Notes under the pieces: model-generated | Database searches by the model: none | The model's input: only the letters and a program-made list of their open reading frames with translations | What the model was told of the DNA's origin: nothing | DNA from: Bacteroidota bacterium | GTDB lineage: Bacteria; Bacteroidota; Bacteroidia; B-17B0; Aurantibacillaceae | Assembly (NCBI GenBank): GCA_030692515.1 | Contig: JAUXZS010000025.1 | Coordinates: forward strand, 1 to 64,000 | Direction of reading: 5' to 3' | Length of the DNA: 64,000 bases | Shown here: one piece after another, positions 16,097 to 26,900 of the stretch | Numbering within the stretch: the stretch's first letter is position 1 | Layout: the number at the start of each line of letters is the position of its first letter | Position numbers and translations under genes: made by a program

Positions 16097-16999
16097 ATGA
16101 ACAAATGGCGCCAAATAGTTAAAACTTTTACATACAGCATACTTATGCTGTGTTATGTAAATAGTTTTGCGCAGAATGATAAGCTTAATCGAGCTCAACA
16201 ATTGCTGCAAACAAAAAATGCCGATTTAGCAAAACTGGCTATTGATAGTGTTATTCTGCATCCAGAAACAAAAAGTGATTTTGTAAGCTGGACTACCCGC
16301 GCATATATTTATTTCGAAATTTATAAACGTAATGATAAACAAAAACTTTATTCTCCGTTAAGAGATACAATTATTTCGTCGCTTATAATTTCAAATTCTT
16401 TAAAACCCGACGAAACTTTTACAATTAATAACAAAAAATTACTTTCAAATATTGCCGCAGGATATTTTAATCTTTCTAAAGTGTTATTAATGGATTCTTT
16501 AAATTACAAAAACAGCGCGCTTGCATATAGTAAATTTAAAGAGATATTTGTTTTAACAGAACCGGGAACAAATTTTAATTCAAGAGATATTGAATATAAT
16601 TTAGCTGTTGGTAGTTTATATTCTGATGTATTTAATAAGGATAATAAGAACACGGAAGCTCAAGAAATTGCTAAACTAACCTTATTAAAGGTGCTTGATA
16701 TTCAACCAGAAAATCCATCTGCCAATATTAATTTAGGTATTATGTATTATAATCAAGCTGTTAATCTTGGTAAAGGTTTAGATTACGGCGCAGATTTTTC
16801 TCAAATAGATGTAGTGCAAGAAAACATCATCAAGTTAGCTAAGCAAGCAGAACAATTTATTATTAAAGTTTATAAGGTTGATAATAAAAATTTAAAAGCT
16901 GTTGAAGGTCTTCATAGTATTTATAAAATGCTTAACAACAAACCAAAAGAAGATGAGTTTAAGAAGAAGTGTAAAGAGTTAAATATTAAAATAGACTAA
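16097..16999 (+). CDS. exported TPR-repeat protein
   Basis: From the ATG at 16097 the product is 300 residues with a signal peptide ending near YVNSFAQ, followed by helical TPR-like repeats through the whole chain (for example NPSANINLGIMYYNQAVNLG). An in-frame TTG at 16073 overlaps the YfiR gene and would add eight mostly lysine residues before the signal peptide; ATG is preferred because AAAAAGAAGAAA precedes it. TPR domains mediate protein contacts. Its position between a YfiR-like protein and a membrane phosphatase, sharing one base with the latter's start (TAATG), suggests a periplasmic bridge in one signalling unit. Confidence 0.75.
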   Translation: MNKWRQIVKTFTYSILMLCYVNSFAQNDKLNRAQQLLQTKNADLAKLAIDSVILHPETKSDFVSWTTRAYIYFEIYKRNDKQKLYSPLRDTIISSLIISNSLKPDETFTINNKKLLSNIAAGYFNLSKVLLMDSLNYKNSALAYSKFKEIFVLTEPGTNFNSRDIEYNLAVGSLYSDVFNKDNKNTEAQEIAKLTLLKVLDIQPENPSANINLGIMYYNQAVNLGKGLDYGADFSQIDVVQENIIKLAKQAEQFIIKVYKVDNKNLKAVEGLHSIYKMLNNKPKEDEFKKKCKELNIKID

Positions 17000-18780
17000 T
17001 GGCAATTAGATTCACGATAGGAAGAAAAATTGGATTAGGATTTGGTTTATTTATTGTTTTAACAATGGTGGCATTTATCTTAACCGTTTTAACTGTAAAT
17101 GACAGTAAAAAGCAAACTGAAACAGTTGTTGGTCAGGTAGCGCCAAGCGTTGCCGAATTAAAAGAACTGAATTTATTATTACAGCGTTCACACACCAATG
17201 TTTCAAAATGGTTTTATAACAAAAGTTTTAATGATATTGAATTTAGAGATGAATTAAAAAATATTATTCGTGTAGAATATCCTGAAAAGAAAAAATTATT
17301 ACAAGCACTATCTTCAACCTGGTCGCAGGACGAAAAAACACAACTGAAAGTAATTTTTGGTAGGGTAGAAACTTTATTTAAAGTGTATCAAAACGAAATT
17401 ATTAGCCAATTAAATTCATTACAAGCATACGAAGACCCAAATATTTATATGATGGCACGTTTGCCGTATGAAGACTCCGAAGTAAATATTAAAACTATTT
17501 ATCGTAATCTTAACTCACTAATTGCATTTAAGCAAGAAGCTGCTGAGACGGTTAAAGATAACATGTTTAAATCATTTAATTTTTTAAATAGATTCGTTCA
17601 GTTATTAGGGATTACACTTGTAGTTGGTGGTATTATGATTGCATTATACACTACGAGATCGATTACAAAACCGATTAAAGTGTTAAAGAAAATGTTACTG
17701 TCGATGGGTTTAGGAATACTTCCAAAAGAGAGGATTCAACCAAGTAGTGATGAAGTTGGTGAAATGGGTATTGCGTTAAACGAATTAATTCAATCGATGC
17801 AGGAAACTACAAAGTTCGCCAAAGAAACAGGTGCCGGGAAATTTGACGCAAATTTTAAGCCTTTAAGTAAGGACGATAGTTTAGGACAAGCTTTATTGAA
17901 AATGCGTGATGATTTGGCTGAGAACGAAAGAAGTTTGGAGCGTAAAGTGAATGAGCGAACAGAAGAAGTTGTTCGTCAAAAATCTGAAATCGAAAATAAA
18001 AACGAGGAGTTACAAATATTATACAAACAAGTAACCGATAGTATTCATTACGCTAAACGAATTCAAGAAGCAATTTTACCACCGCAAAGTTTAATAAATA
18101 GAGTTTTGCCGAATTCTTTTGTATTATTCAAGCCAAAAGATATTGTTAGCGGTGATTTTTATTGGATAGAGAAAAAAAATAACACCACCTATTTTGCGGC
18201 TGTAGATTGCACTGGGCATGGAGTTCCGGGAGCTTTTATGAGTTTAGTTGGACATAATATTTTGAAAGATATTTTAAATAATACCGAGGTTATTAAGCCT
18301 TCCGAAATTTTGGATAAGTTGCGTGATGGGGTTATTAATACACTGCATATTAATAGCTCAGGAACCCAATCAAAAGATGGCATGGATATAACTTTGTGTT
18401 GTATTAATTTTGATACTCTGGAGCTTCAGTACGCCGCTGCCTATAACCCTTTGTATATAGTTAGAGGAGGAGAATTAATTATTCATCCGGCAAATAAATT
18501 TCCTATTGGCGCATTTGTTGGAGAAAAACAAAATTTTGATAACATTACTTTGCAATTAAAAAAGAACGATCAAATTTATATATACAGCGATGGTTACGCC
18601 GATCAATTTGGAGGCCCAAGAGGTAAAAAATTTATGGTTGGTAATTTTAGGAAATTGTTAACCAAGATTGCTGATAAACCTATTCACGAACAGCTTAATT
18701 TTTTGGAATCTACTTTGACCAATTGGCAAGGAGAATTAGAGCAAGTTGATGATGTACTTATTATTGGATTGAAAATTTAA
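16999..18780 (+). CDS. membrane sensor with tandem HAMP and SpoIIE/PP2C phosphatase domain
   Basis: A 593-residue transmembrane signalling protein. One helix lies at about residues 13-31 and a second near 198-217, enclosing a helical periplasmic sensor region of ~165 residues. A HAMP domain follows (TRSITKPIKVL, then SSDEVGEMGIAL), with a second HAMP-like unit (PLSKDDSLGQALLKM), a coiled coil (~315-350) and a C-terminal PP2C-like SpoIIE phosphatase. Metal-site motifs are SGDFYW, DCTGHGVPGAF and a terminal QVDDVLIIG. Such phosphatases dephosphorylate serine/threonine-phosphorylated STAS partners; no STAS protein is in the window. The gene ends a three-gene run with YfiR and TPR genes. Confidence 0.85.
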   Translation: MAIRFTIGRKIGLGFGLFIVLTMVAFILTVLTVNDSKKQTETVVGQVAPSVAELKELNLLLQRSHTNVSKWFYNKSFNDIEFRDELKNIIRVEYPEKKKLLQALSSTWSQDEKTQLKVIFGRVETLFKVYQNEIISQLNSLQAYEDPNIYMMARLPYEDSEVNIKTIYRNLNSLIAFKQEAAETVKDNMFKSFNFLNRFVQLLGITLVVGGIMIALYTTRSITKPIKVLKKMLLSMGLGILPKERIQPSSDEVGEMGIALNELIQSMQETTKFAKETGAGKFDANFKPLSKDDSLGQALLKMRDDLAENERSLERKVNERTEEVVRQKSEIENKNEELQILYKQVTDSIHYAKRIQEAILPPQSLINRVLPNSFVLFKPKDIVSGDFYWIEKKNNTTYFAAVDCTGHGVPGAFMSLVGHNILKDILNNTEVIKPSEILDKLRDGVINTLHINSSGTQSKDGMDITLCCINFDTLELQYAAAYNPLYIVRGGELIIHPANKFPIGAFVGEKQNFDNITLQLKKNDQIYIYSDGYADQFGGPRGKKFMVGNFRKLLTKIADKPIHEQLNFLESTLTNWQGELEQVDDVLIIGLKI

Positions 18781-18793
18781 TGTAAAAAATTAT

Positions 18794-20323
18794 ATGAAGA
18801 GTTTAGTGTGTTTTACAGTGTTTTATTTTTACCTAACGTTTTTAGGTTTGGCGCAAACAGAAATGAATTATTATAAATCTTATACCGCTGATATTGGAAT
18901 TTCCGCTACAAGTATTAAGACGTTAACGGCAAAAACATTTAGTTTAAGTGCTCCTATATATGATTATCAATCCGACACGACTTCTAATCAATTAATTTTT
19001 TCTACAAGAAGAAAAGATCCTTCGGGTAGGTTATATGTTAACAAAGGATTTATTGCCGGCTTAAATTGTTCGAGCGACTCAATAAATTGGTTATATGAAA
19101 GTTTACGTTTTGATTTGAGTTTAACAGATGATTTTTTGCTTTTTTCAAACGAAACTAAAACTAGCCGTTATGATAAAAAACATGGTTTTGAGGTTTACGA
19201 TTTTACAGATAGGATAGTATATACTCTGCCTAAGAATAATACAGGATTAACATATCAAAATCCTAAAGATGTTAATGAATTAAGTTGTGTTAGTTTATTA
19301 AATGGTGATGTGTTTTGGAAAGCTCTTATACCGCGGAAAGAAAATTGGATGGATGTAAAATATTTAAACGACACTACTCTTATTATAGCTGCAAATGGTG
19401 TACATGCTATTAATATAAATAGAGGTTTAATTTGGTCTCATAATTTAAATACTGCCGAGAAAAATCAAAAAACGCTAGTTTATTCGGTAATTAATAATAC
19501 CAATGTTGAGAAAATTACAGAATCCTATAAAACTACTACTGAGGATAATTTGTTAAGTCAGCTAGGGTCTAATATTCTTATAGATGGTGATGTGATTTAT
19601 TTTGCCGGAAAAGAAAAAGCAATTGCAATAAAAACAAATGGAGAGGTATTATGGGAATTAGATTTAAAGACTTTGCCAATTTCAAAAATGATTTTAACTA
19701 AAAGTGGTTCTGCGGTTACATTAATTAATTTGGGTTTGAGTTTATTTAAAGATCACTATGTGTTGTATGGTAAACCATTTGTAATGAATATCGATGCTGC
19801 TACTGGTAAAATTAATTCGCAAAGTAAATATACATCTTCTGAAAACTTAATTGATTTTTTATCTCAAAAAAATTCTTATTTATTAGCAGATAAAAAAAAT
19901 ATTATTCAAACCAATTCTAATAATGAGTCATTTGAAACTATTATTCCGCTTAACGACCATCGTTATGGCCGGTTTCTGGAATTTATTAATGGAGATGAGT
20001 ATTATGTGGAAAAAGAGGGCTATTATGTTCCATTAAATTTTATCAATGATAATGTTGTTTACTTTAAAACAGAAAACAATAAAGTTTATGGAGTTGATAA
20101 AGTAGATGTACAATACGAGTACCATTTTACTGAATTGTTTAAAAGAGATAAAGTGTTTAAAGGTAAAACAGTAATTTTTAATTATAAAAAGACATATGTT
20201 ATAAATAAAAATTTTGAGTTATTAGCTACAATTAATTTGGTTGAAAAAAGTATTCTTATGGGAAATAAGTTGTATTTTTTAGGCGGTAATATATTGAGTA
20301 TTTTAGACCTTAACGATTTATAA
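18794..20323 (+). CDS. exported PQQ-like beta-propeller protein
   Basis: A 509-residue protein with a signal peptide (residues 1-21, ending LGLAQ). The body is a repeat of beta strands with pyrrolo-quinoline-quinone-like blade signatures such as NGDVFWKALI, NRGLIWSHNL, NGEVLWELDL and DAATGKI. No haem site or obvious catalytic residues are seen. It starts 14 bases after the SpoIIE gene and may belong to the same transcript. It could be a periplasmic scaffold or sensor; the ligand is unknown. Confidence 0.7.
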   Translation: MKSLVCFTVFYFYLTFLGLAQTEMNYYKSYTADIGISATSIKTLTAKTFSLSAPIYDYQSDTTSNQLIFSTRRKDPSGRLYVNKGFIAGLNCSSDSINWLYESLRFDLSLTDDFLLFSNETKTSRYDKKHGFEVYDFTDRIVYTLPKNNTGLTYQNPKDVNELSCVSLLNGDVFWKALIPRKENWMDVKYLNDTTLIIAANGVHAININRGLIWSHNLNTAEKNQKTLVYSVINNTNVEKITESYKTTTEDNLLSQLGSNILIDGDVIYFAGKEKAIAIKTNGEVLWELDLKTLPISKMILTKSGSAVTLINLGLSLFKDHYVLYGKPFVMNIDAATGKINSQSKYTSSENLIDFLSQKNSYLLADKKNIIQTNSNNESFETIIPLNDHRYGRFLEFINGDEYYVEKEGYYVPLNFINDNVVYFKTENNKVYGVDKVDVQYEYHFTELFKRDKVFKGKTVIFNYKKTYVINKNFELLATINLVEKSILMGNKLYFLGGNILSILDLNDL

Positions 20324-20327
20324 AAAA

Positions 20328-20750
20328 TCAATTTTCAAACTCTTCTATTAATTGACGCCATTTTAATGGCATTTCGATGCTTGTTTTGTTTAGGTAATTC
20401 ATAGATACTAAAACGCCTATGCCATTAGCACATTCAATAAATTCTTGACCAATTTTTTTTACTAGAGAATTTTTTATAGTAATACTTTTTGTGCCAATTT
20501 TTATTATTTTGGTAAAACAAAATATTTCATCTGTAAGGTAAATCGGAGTGATATGATCAATCTCTGTTCTTGCAATTACAAAACCACTATTTTGCCAGTT
20601 GATATGCTTGTTTAAAACTTGATTAAAATACTTTACTCTTCCCAACTCAAAATAACTCAAAAAACAAGCGTTATTTACATGGTCTAATCTATCAATATCA
20701 ATAAACCTAATCTGTATTGGAATAACATGTTTGTAATCTTTATACTCCAT
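20328..20750 (-). CDS. acyl-CoA thioesterase of the 4HBT hot-dog family
   Basis: A 140-residue single hot-dog-fold thioesterase related to YbgC/FadM. The active-site region reads RFIDIDRLDHVNNACFLSYFE, with the conserved Asp and HVNN motif; the central helix and VIARTEIDHITPIYL strand follow. These enzymes hydrolyse acyl-CoA thioesters. The start codon overlaps the stop of the polyprenyl synthase gene (TAATG), so the pair is co-translated. The substrate is undetermined. Confidence 0.85.
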   Translation of the reverse strand: MEYKDYKHVIPIQIRFIDIDRLDHVNNACFLSYFELGRVKYFNQVLNKHINWQNSGFVIARTEIDHITPIYLTDEIFCFTKIIKIGTKSITIKNSLVKKIGQEFIECANGIGVLVSMNYLNKTSIEMPLKWRQLIEEFEN

Positions 20751-21730
20751 TATACCTGACGCTTTAAAAGTTCTTTCGCAAATTGTTTTAAGTTTTCTTT
20801 TTTTGAATTACTAGCAGATACTTTTGACAAGTAATCGATGGCAATTTGGGTGTGTTTATCTGCTTCTTGTTGACACAATTCTTTAATGTTTAATTCAGTG
20901 TATATAGCCAAAATAGTTTCAATCTTTTTAGAATTATCTTTTTCTTTTAATGATTTGGTAATTTCTTTTTTCTGTTTTTCATTTGCTAACTCTAAAGCTT
21001 TTAATAGTAAGAATGTTTTTTTATTTGCAATAATATCTCCACCAATTTGTTTACCAAATTTTTCAGAATCTTGAGCAAATGCATCAAGCAAATCATCCAA
21101 TAGTTGAAAGCCAATTCCTAAATGTTTACCAAATAAAAATAAATTAGTTTGATCCTCTTCTGAAGCATTAGCATTAATAGCCCCCATTTTTAAACTGCAA
21201 CCTAAAAGCACCGCAGTTTTATTGGTAATCATCTGAATATAATCATCAACCGAAACATTTTTTTGGTTTTCAAAATTCATGTCGTATTGCTGACCCTCAC
21301 AAACTTCAATCGCTGTTTTATTAAATAAAATAGAAAGTTTTTTAAATTCTTTAAAATCATAATTTTCTAAAACTTGCGATGCTTTCACTAACATAACATC
21401 ACCACTTAAAATGGCAATATTTGTATTCCATTTAATATGAACTGTTTCTTTATTTCTTCTTAAAGGTGCAGCATCAAGAATATCATCATGCATCAACGAA
21501 AAATTGTGAAATAATTCAACTGCGAGGGCAGAATTCAAAGCATGCTTAGGGTCTTTATCAAAAAGATCACAGGCTATTAATGATAACAGCGGACGCAATC
21601 TTTTACCTCCAAGAGATAAAATATAATTTTCGGGTTCGTAAAGTTCCTTAGGCGATTTAGAACTTAAAGTTGATTTATAACCTTCTAAATGTTTTAAAAA
21701 AAGTTCGAGAAGTAATTGATAATTTTTCAC
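20750..21730 (-). CDS. polyprenyl diphosphate synthase
   Basis: A 326-residue trans-isoprenyl diphosphate synthase. The first aspartate-rich motif is DDILD (residues 82-86) followed by the diphosphate-binding RRN; the second is LLDDLLDAF (around 215). GGKRLRP at about 41-47 binds substrate. The enzymes extend allylic diphosphates with isopentenyl diphosphate to make C15-C40 chains for quinones or carotenoids. The chain length cannot be read with confidence here. It sits between rfbA and the thioesterase; both spacings are tight. Confidence 0.92.
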   Translation of the reverse strand: MKNYQLLLELFLKHLEGYKSTLSSKSPKELYEPENYILSLGGKRLRPLLSLIACDLFDKDPKHALNSALAVELFHNFSLMHDDILDAAPLRRNKETVHIKWNTNIAILSGDVMLVKASQVLENYDFKEFKKLSILFNKTAIEVCEGQQYDMNFENQKNVSVDDYIQMITNKTAVLLGCSLKMGAINANASEEDQTNLFLFGKHLGIGFQLLDDLLDAFAQDSEKFGKQIGGDIIANKKTFLLLKALELANEKQKKEITKSLKEKDNSKKIETILAIYTELNIKELCQQEADKHTQIAIDYLSKVSASNSKKENLKQFAKELLKRQV

Positions 21731-21738
21731 GAAAAAAA

Positions 21739-22605
21739 TTAAGAGTTTTTTGCAAGATCTAGTAAATATGTACCATAACCACTTTTTATTAAAGGCGAGG
21801 CTACTTTTATTAATTGTTCTTTATTTATGTAGCCCATTTTAAATGCTACTTCTTCAATACATCCAATTTTTAAACCTTGTCGCTCTTCAATTACATGCAC
21901 AAATTGGCCCGCTTGCATCAATGAAGCAAAAGTTCCTGTATCTAACCAAGCTGTACCTCTATCCATGATTGACACCTTTAGCTTACCGTCTTTTAAATAT
22001 TCCTTATTAACATCAGTAATTTCATATTCGCCACGTGGACTAGGCTTTAAATTTTTTGCAATTTCAACTACGGTATTGTCATAAAAATATAATCCTGGCA
22101 CTGCGTAATTTGATTTTGGTTCTTTAGGTTTTTCTTCAATTGAAAGAACTTTATTTGATTTATCAAATTCCACTACACCATAACGTTCTGGATCACTAAC
22201 ATGATAAGCAAACACAACTCCACCTTCAGGATTGCTAATTTGTTTTAAGGTTCTGCCTAAGCCAACACCATAAAAAATATTATCTCCTAATATTAAAGCA
22301 ACCTTATCTTTACCAATAAATTTTTCACCTAACACAAATGCTTGAGCTAAACCATTAGGTACTTCTTGAACGAGGTAGGTGAATTTGCAGCCAATATTTT
22401 CGCCAGTGCCTAAAAGTTTTTCAAAATGAGGCAAATCATGAGGCGTAGAAATTATTAAAATTTCGTTTATCCCGGCCATCATTAACACAGATAGTGGATA
22501 ATAAATCATGGGTTTATCATAAATTGGCATCATTTGTTTACTCATTGCCAAAGTAAGTGGGTGTAAACGAGTGCCAGATCCGCCAGCTAAAATTATTCCT
22601 TTCAT
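21739..22605 (-). CDS. rfbA: glucose-1-phosphate thymidylyltransferase
   Basis: Makes dTDP-glucose from dTTP and glucose-1-phosphate, the first step of dTDP-rhamnose synthesis for surface polysaccharide. The N-terminal nucleotide-binding motif [15 protein letters not shown] and [17 protein letters not shown] are diagnostic, and the product is 288 residues from the ATG at 22605, standard for RfbA. An in-frame ATG ten codons upstream would add a non-conserved leader. The other rml genes (rfbB, rfbC, rfbD) are not in the window. The gene is 9 bases upstream of the polyprenyl synthase and probably co-transcribed. Confidence 0.95.
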   Translation of the reverse strand: MKGIILAGGSGTRLHPLTLAMSKQMMPIYDKPMIYYPLSVLMMAGINEILIISTPHDLPHFEKLLGTGENIGCKFTYLVQEVPNGLAQAFVLGEKFIGKDKVALILGDNIFYGVGLGRTLKQISNPEGGVVFAYHVSDPERYGVVEFDKSNKVLSIEEKPKEPKSNYAVPGLYFYDNTVVEIAKNLKPSPRGEYEITDVNKEYLKDGKLKVSIMDRGTAWLDTGTFASLMQAGQFVHVIEERQGLKIGCIEEVAFKMGYINKEQLIKVASPLIKSGYGTYLLDLAKNS

Positions 22606-22679
22606 TAGTTTAAATTTCTGGATTGAAAGATACAATTTTTTTAATTTTCTAACTATAATTGGTACTTTTAATTATAATA

Positions 22680-23279
22680 ATGACTAAAAGCTTTAAAATA
22701 ACATCATTCTGCCTTCTTTATTTGTTATTTTCATTTAAGCAGGATTCTACTTTTTTTCAAAAATTAGTAATTCAGGCAATTAGTCAAACAAAATTTAAAG
22801 TAACATATGTTCCTGCCTATGTTCAAATAAAATATCCTAACGGCGACGTTCCTTCTAATACTGGTGTTTGTACAGATTTAGTAATTAGAAGTTATAGGGC
22901 AGTTGGTATAGATTTGCAAAAGGAGGTTCATGAAGATATGGTTAAGAATTTTAAGAATTATCCAAAACTTTGGAAGCTTAAATCGCCGGACTCAAACATC
23001 GATCACAGGCGGGTGCCTAACCTAATGACTTATTTTAAAAACAAGAAAGCTGAATTACTAATTTCAGATAATCCTGAAGATTATAAACCAGGGGATATTG
23101 TTACATGGAATCTCCAAAATAAAAAGGTTGTAAGTGGTATAACCCATATTGGTATTGTAATTGATCAAAAATCAAAGGATAGTAAACGCTTTTTGATTGC
23201 TCATAACATCGGAAACGGTAATGTTATTGAAGATATGTTGTTTAAGTATACAATTATTGGGCATTTTCGGTATAAATAA
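22680..23279 (+). CDS. DUF1287 family exported protein
   Basis: A 199-residue product from the ATG at 22680, which is followed by a short signal peptide (FCLLYLLFSF). The core motif TGVCTDLVIRSYR with the nearby Cys and a later GDIVTWNL, HIGIVID and HN segments are typical of DUF1287, a family structurally related to NlpC/P60-type cysteine hydrolases. The Cys/His arrangement suggests a peptidase or amidase acting in the envelope, but the substrate is unknown. It is divergent from rfbA with a 74-base gap. Confidence 0.78.
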   Translation: MTKSFKITSFCLLYLLFSFKQDSTFFQKLVIQAISQTKFKVTYVPAYVQIKYPNGDVPSNTGVCTDLVIRSYRAVGIDLQKEVHEDMVKNFKNYPKLWKLKSPDSNIDHRRVPNLMTYFKNKKAELLISDNPEDYKPGDIVTWNLQNKKVVSGITHIGIVIDQKSKDSKRFLIAHNIGNGNVIEDMLFKYTIIGHFRYK

Positions 23280-23442
23280 AGAATAATATCTAAAAAAAAT
23301 ACCAATTTTAGATTGTATTTGACTGAGTAAAGCTATCTTTCTAATTATTGAAAAAGCGTAGATTCTGGGCGTATATCTCTACTTTTGGTTTGGAAATAGT
23401 GAATTGTTTTGGATTCAAAATAATTGAAAAAAAGTATAACAA

Positions 23443-23919
23443 ATGAAAAAAATAACGTTAATATTCGTCCTAGCTTTAATTTTGCATGGGATTTCTTTTA
23501 GGGCTCAAAATCCAACTTACAACCAATTGGTTTCTATTATTAATACTAAAATGCCAGGATTAGATGCGTCTAATAAGTTAATTGCTTTTCAAGTATGGTC
23601 TACGACTGACGTAAAGAGTAGGGATGCGAATAAGGAATTTGATAGATTATATACAATTTATGAAAATGTAAAGTTTAAAGATGCACATAAAGGAACTATT
23701 GTAATTAGCTGCAATATAGATGATGTTACTCTTGGAAATATTACTTCCACTAAAGATGGTATTAAAAAAGTAATCTCAATAAACAAATCAGAATTTAGCT
23801 TTTTAAATAGTCTTACATCAGGAACTAATTTGATGTATAATAACAACACGATTAAGGTTTATGAAAATTTACCTACTGAAAAAATTTGGAATTCTTACAC
23901 TCAGCTTATTATTCGTTAA
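23443..23919 (+). CDS. secreted redoxin-like protein lacking the CxxC motif
   Basis: A 158-residue protein with a signal peptide (MKKITLIFVLALILHGISF). The segment KLIAFQVWSTTDVKSRDANKE followed by TIVISCNIDD matches the strand-helix-strand pattern of thioredoxin-like proteins (vvFWATWCxPCrxE ... vvVigVn.D) but with the redox cysteines replaced. The assignment is from pattern only. It ends two bases before the start of the first giant Ig-like protein, so the two are very likely co-transcribed, and it may assist that protein or be an unrelated cargo. Confidence 0.6.
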   Translation: MKKITLIFVLALILHGISFRAQNPTYNQLVSIINTKMPGLDASNKLIAFQVWSTTDVKSRDANKEFDRLYTIYENVKFKDAHKGTIVISCNIDDVTLGNITSTKDGIKKVISINKSEFSFLNSLTSGTNLMYNNNTIKVYENLPTEKIWNSYTQLIIR

Positions 23920-23921
23920 TC

Positions 23922-26900
23922 ATGAAAAATAGATTTTTGAAAATTATAGCCATTTCAATCTTGATGTTTTCGGGATTAAGCAACGTTTATTCACAAAGCG
24001 CAGCTGCATGTAATAACGCGCAAAATATTTGTAACAATCCAAGTTTTCCAATGACGGTTGGCGGTACTGGATTAACGGGATTAGCCGCAGGGCCGTCAAT
24101 TAGCAATCCATTCACCAACCCGCAAGGCGTTAATGCAGGATGTATGTTTGCGAATTCGCCTGGACCAAATTGGATGATATTAACAGTAAGTAGTTCTGGT
24201 ATGTTAGGTTTTTCATTTGGAGCCGTTGGTAGCGCTAACCCTCAATTATGTTTTTATGATTGGATTATGTGGCCTTATACACCAACATCTTGTGCTGGCA
24301 TTTTTGCAAATACTCAGCCGCCCACAGCGTGTAATTGGAATTGTACCTCTACCGGAGGAACGGGAATGGGTAACCCAACTCCAGGTGCAACTGCTTGTAA
24401 TTTTCAGCCATCTATACCGGTTACCGCGGGTCAACAATTTGTTATTTTGTTTTCTAATTATTGCGGTGTTAATGGTAATGTTACAATTGCAAATAATGGA
24501 ACTGCCGGTTTAACTTGCAGTCCAATGTTGGTGCCTAGTGCAACAGCCTGTCCGAATCAAGCTGCAGTTGTTACTGCTACATGGAATGGTGTTTCAAACA
24601 TTTCTTATACTATCAATCCAGGTAACGTAGTTCAAACAAGCCCTAATTTTACAGTTAGTTCTCCAGTAAGTACAACTTATACAGTTTTAGCGCAAGCAAC
24701 AAATACAAGCAACTCGGTTATTAATACTCAAACTACTTTTTCATTAACAATTAGTCCAAATACTACATTGGCAATTACAAACCCAACCTACTATTGTAGT
24801 GGTTCTAATGTTACTTTTACTGTTAATCCTGCCGGCGCAACTGCATATAGTGTTGACATTCCGGCTGTTGGCACCCAGACTTTCGCTAACAGTCCAATAA
24901 GTATTCCAGGTTTATCAACTCCTTCAACTGTAGTTGCCTATTCAATAACTGCCACGTATAGCACAGGCTGTATTGGAACTGGAACAACCGCTGTAGCAAT
25001 AGCACCCAATTATTCAATAACGGTAAATACAACAAGTAATGTTTGTCAAGGAGATTTGGTTAATCTCACCGCTTCACTACCTACAGCTACGGCATATGCT
25101 TGGTCTGGACCAAATGCATTTTCATCAAACACTCAAAACCCTAATATCCCTAATATTCAACAATCCTCCTCGGGAGTGTATACTGTAAGTTCTAATATTA
25201 TTTTTAATGGTATTCAGTGCCCTAGAGTAAATACAACTTCAGTTAGTGTTGTGCCAATAAATACTATAAATGTTACTCCTAATTTTACTCTTTGTCAGGG
25301 AGGTACTTTAAACTTAAATGCTAATGCGAGTGGGGCGGTTTCCTATTCTTGGAATGGACCACCGGCATTTAATTCTTTGGTTCAAAACCCTACGCTTACT
25401 AATATGATGCCTACACAATCAGGTAATTATGATGTAACTGCATTTTTTACGGATGGTGTAAAAACTTGTTCGAGCACTGCAATTTCAAACGTTTCAGTAG
25501 TCCCAACTTTTCCGGTAGCCGTTACAGTTCCAAATAATATTTGCCAATATACAACGGCAAACATTAGCGCCTTGGCTCCTACTGCAATTGGTTATTCATG
25601 GGTGGGGCCAAATAACTTTACTTCTAATTTACAAGCTACTTCAATTACAAGTATTATGCCTGTAGCTTCAGGAATGTATTTTTCAACCGCAACTTTTGCG
25701 ATAGGTACAGTTAGTTGTACAATTACGGGTTCTAATCAAATTAATGTTGTACCCGTTAATCCGGTAATTGTTACGCCTACAGTTAGTGTTTGCGAGCCAA
25801 GCAATGTTCAATTATCAGCAAGTTCAAATGGTGCAGCAACTTATTCTTGGACAGGGCCAAATAATTATACAGCTTTATATGCTAATCCTACAATGTATTT
25901 TGCAACCCCTAGTTTAACTGGTGTTTATACCGTTGTTACTTCTTATAATAATGGCGCTTTAACTTGTTATAACTCTAACACAACACAGGTAACAGTTAAT
26001 CCAAAATTAACATTTACGTTAGATGCATATAAGCAAATGTGTTATAATACACTATTGAATGTTAATGGTCCTGTTGGTGCAACTTCATATTCTTGGACTA
26101 GTTCAACAGGCTTTACATCTAATAGCCAAAACTTAACAATACCTGGTATTCAGCCTAACCAATCTGGAACATATACTTTAAATGTTTCATTAGGGCCATG
26201 TATATCAACCCAAAAAATTCAAATTGATGTATTAACACCACTTGCATTTACATTAACTCCAGAAAGCAGAACGATTTGTAGAGGGGATAGTGTTAAGTTG
26301 GTTGCGGGTTCTATTGGCGGAAGTCAGAACTACGCTTATGTTTGGACTCCAGGAGTGTTTTTAGGATCACCAACAGGAAGCGTTCAATATGGGCACCCAA
26401 TTGGAACAACAATATACAATCTTGCAGGATATGATATTGCTTGTCCTAATTACACTGTGTTTCATACGTTTACGGTTCAAGTTAATCAGCCGCCAATGCC
26501 GGATTTACAATTAGAAAAAGCACAAGGCTGCCAACCGTTATGTTTATTTTACGATACAAAAACTCAAAACGAAGCGGCAATAACAACTTACAATTTTGGA
26601 GGAACTCAAATTATGCAGGCAGATAGTTTTTATTATTGTCTTGATCAACCTGGAACCTATAATTTAAAAATTACTTCTTTAGGAAAAAATGGCTGTTCTG
26701 GTGTGTATGACTTTCCTGTGCCAATTGTTGTTTTTCCAAAACCACAGTCGGATTTTGATTGGACTCCAGATGTTGTTACAACTAGTAATAATCAAGTTAC
26801 TTTTAATCCAACTGCTAAATATGGCCCAATTACAAGTCTTAATTGGATGTTTACCGGAACTGGAATTGATCGTTATGATACAACAGACACACAAACACCA

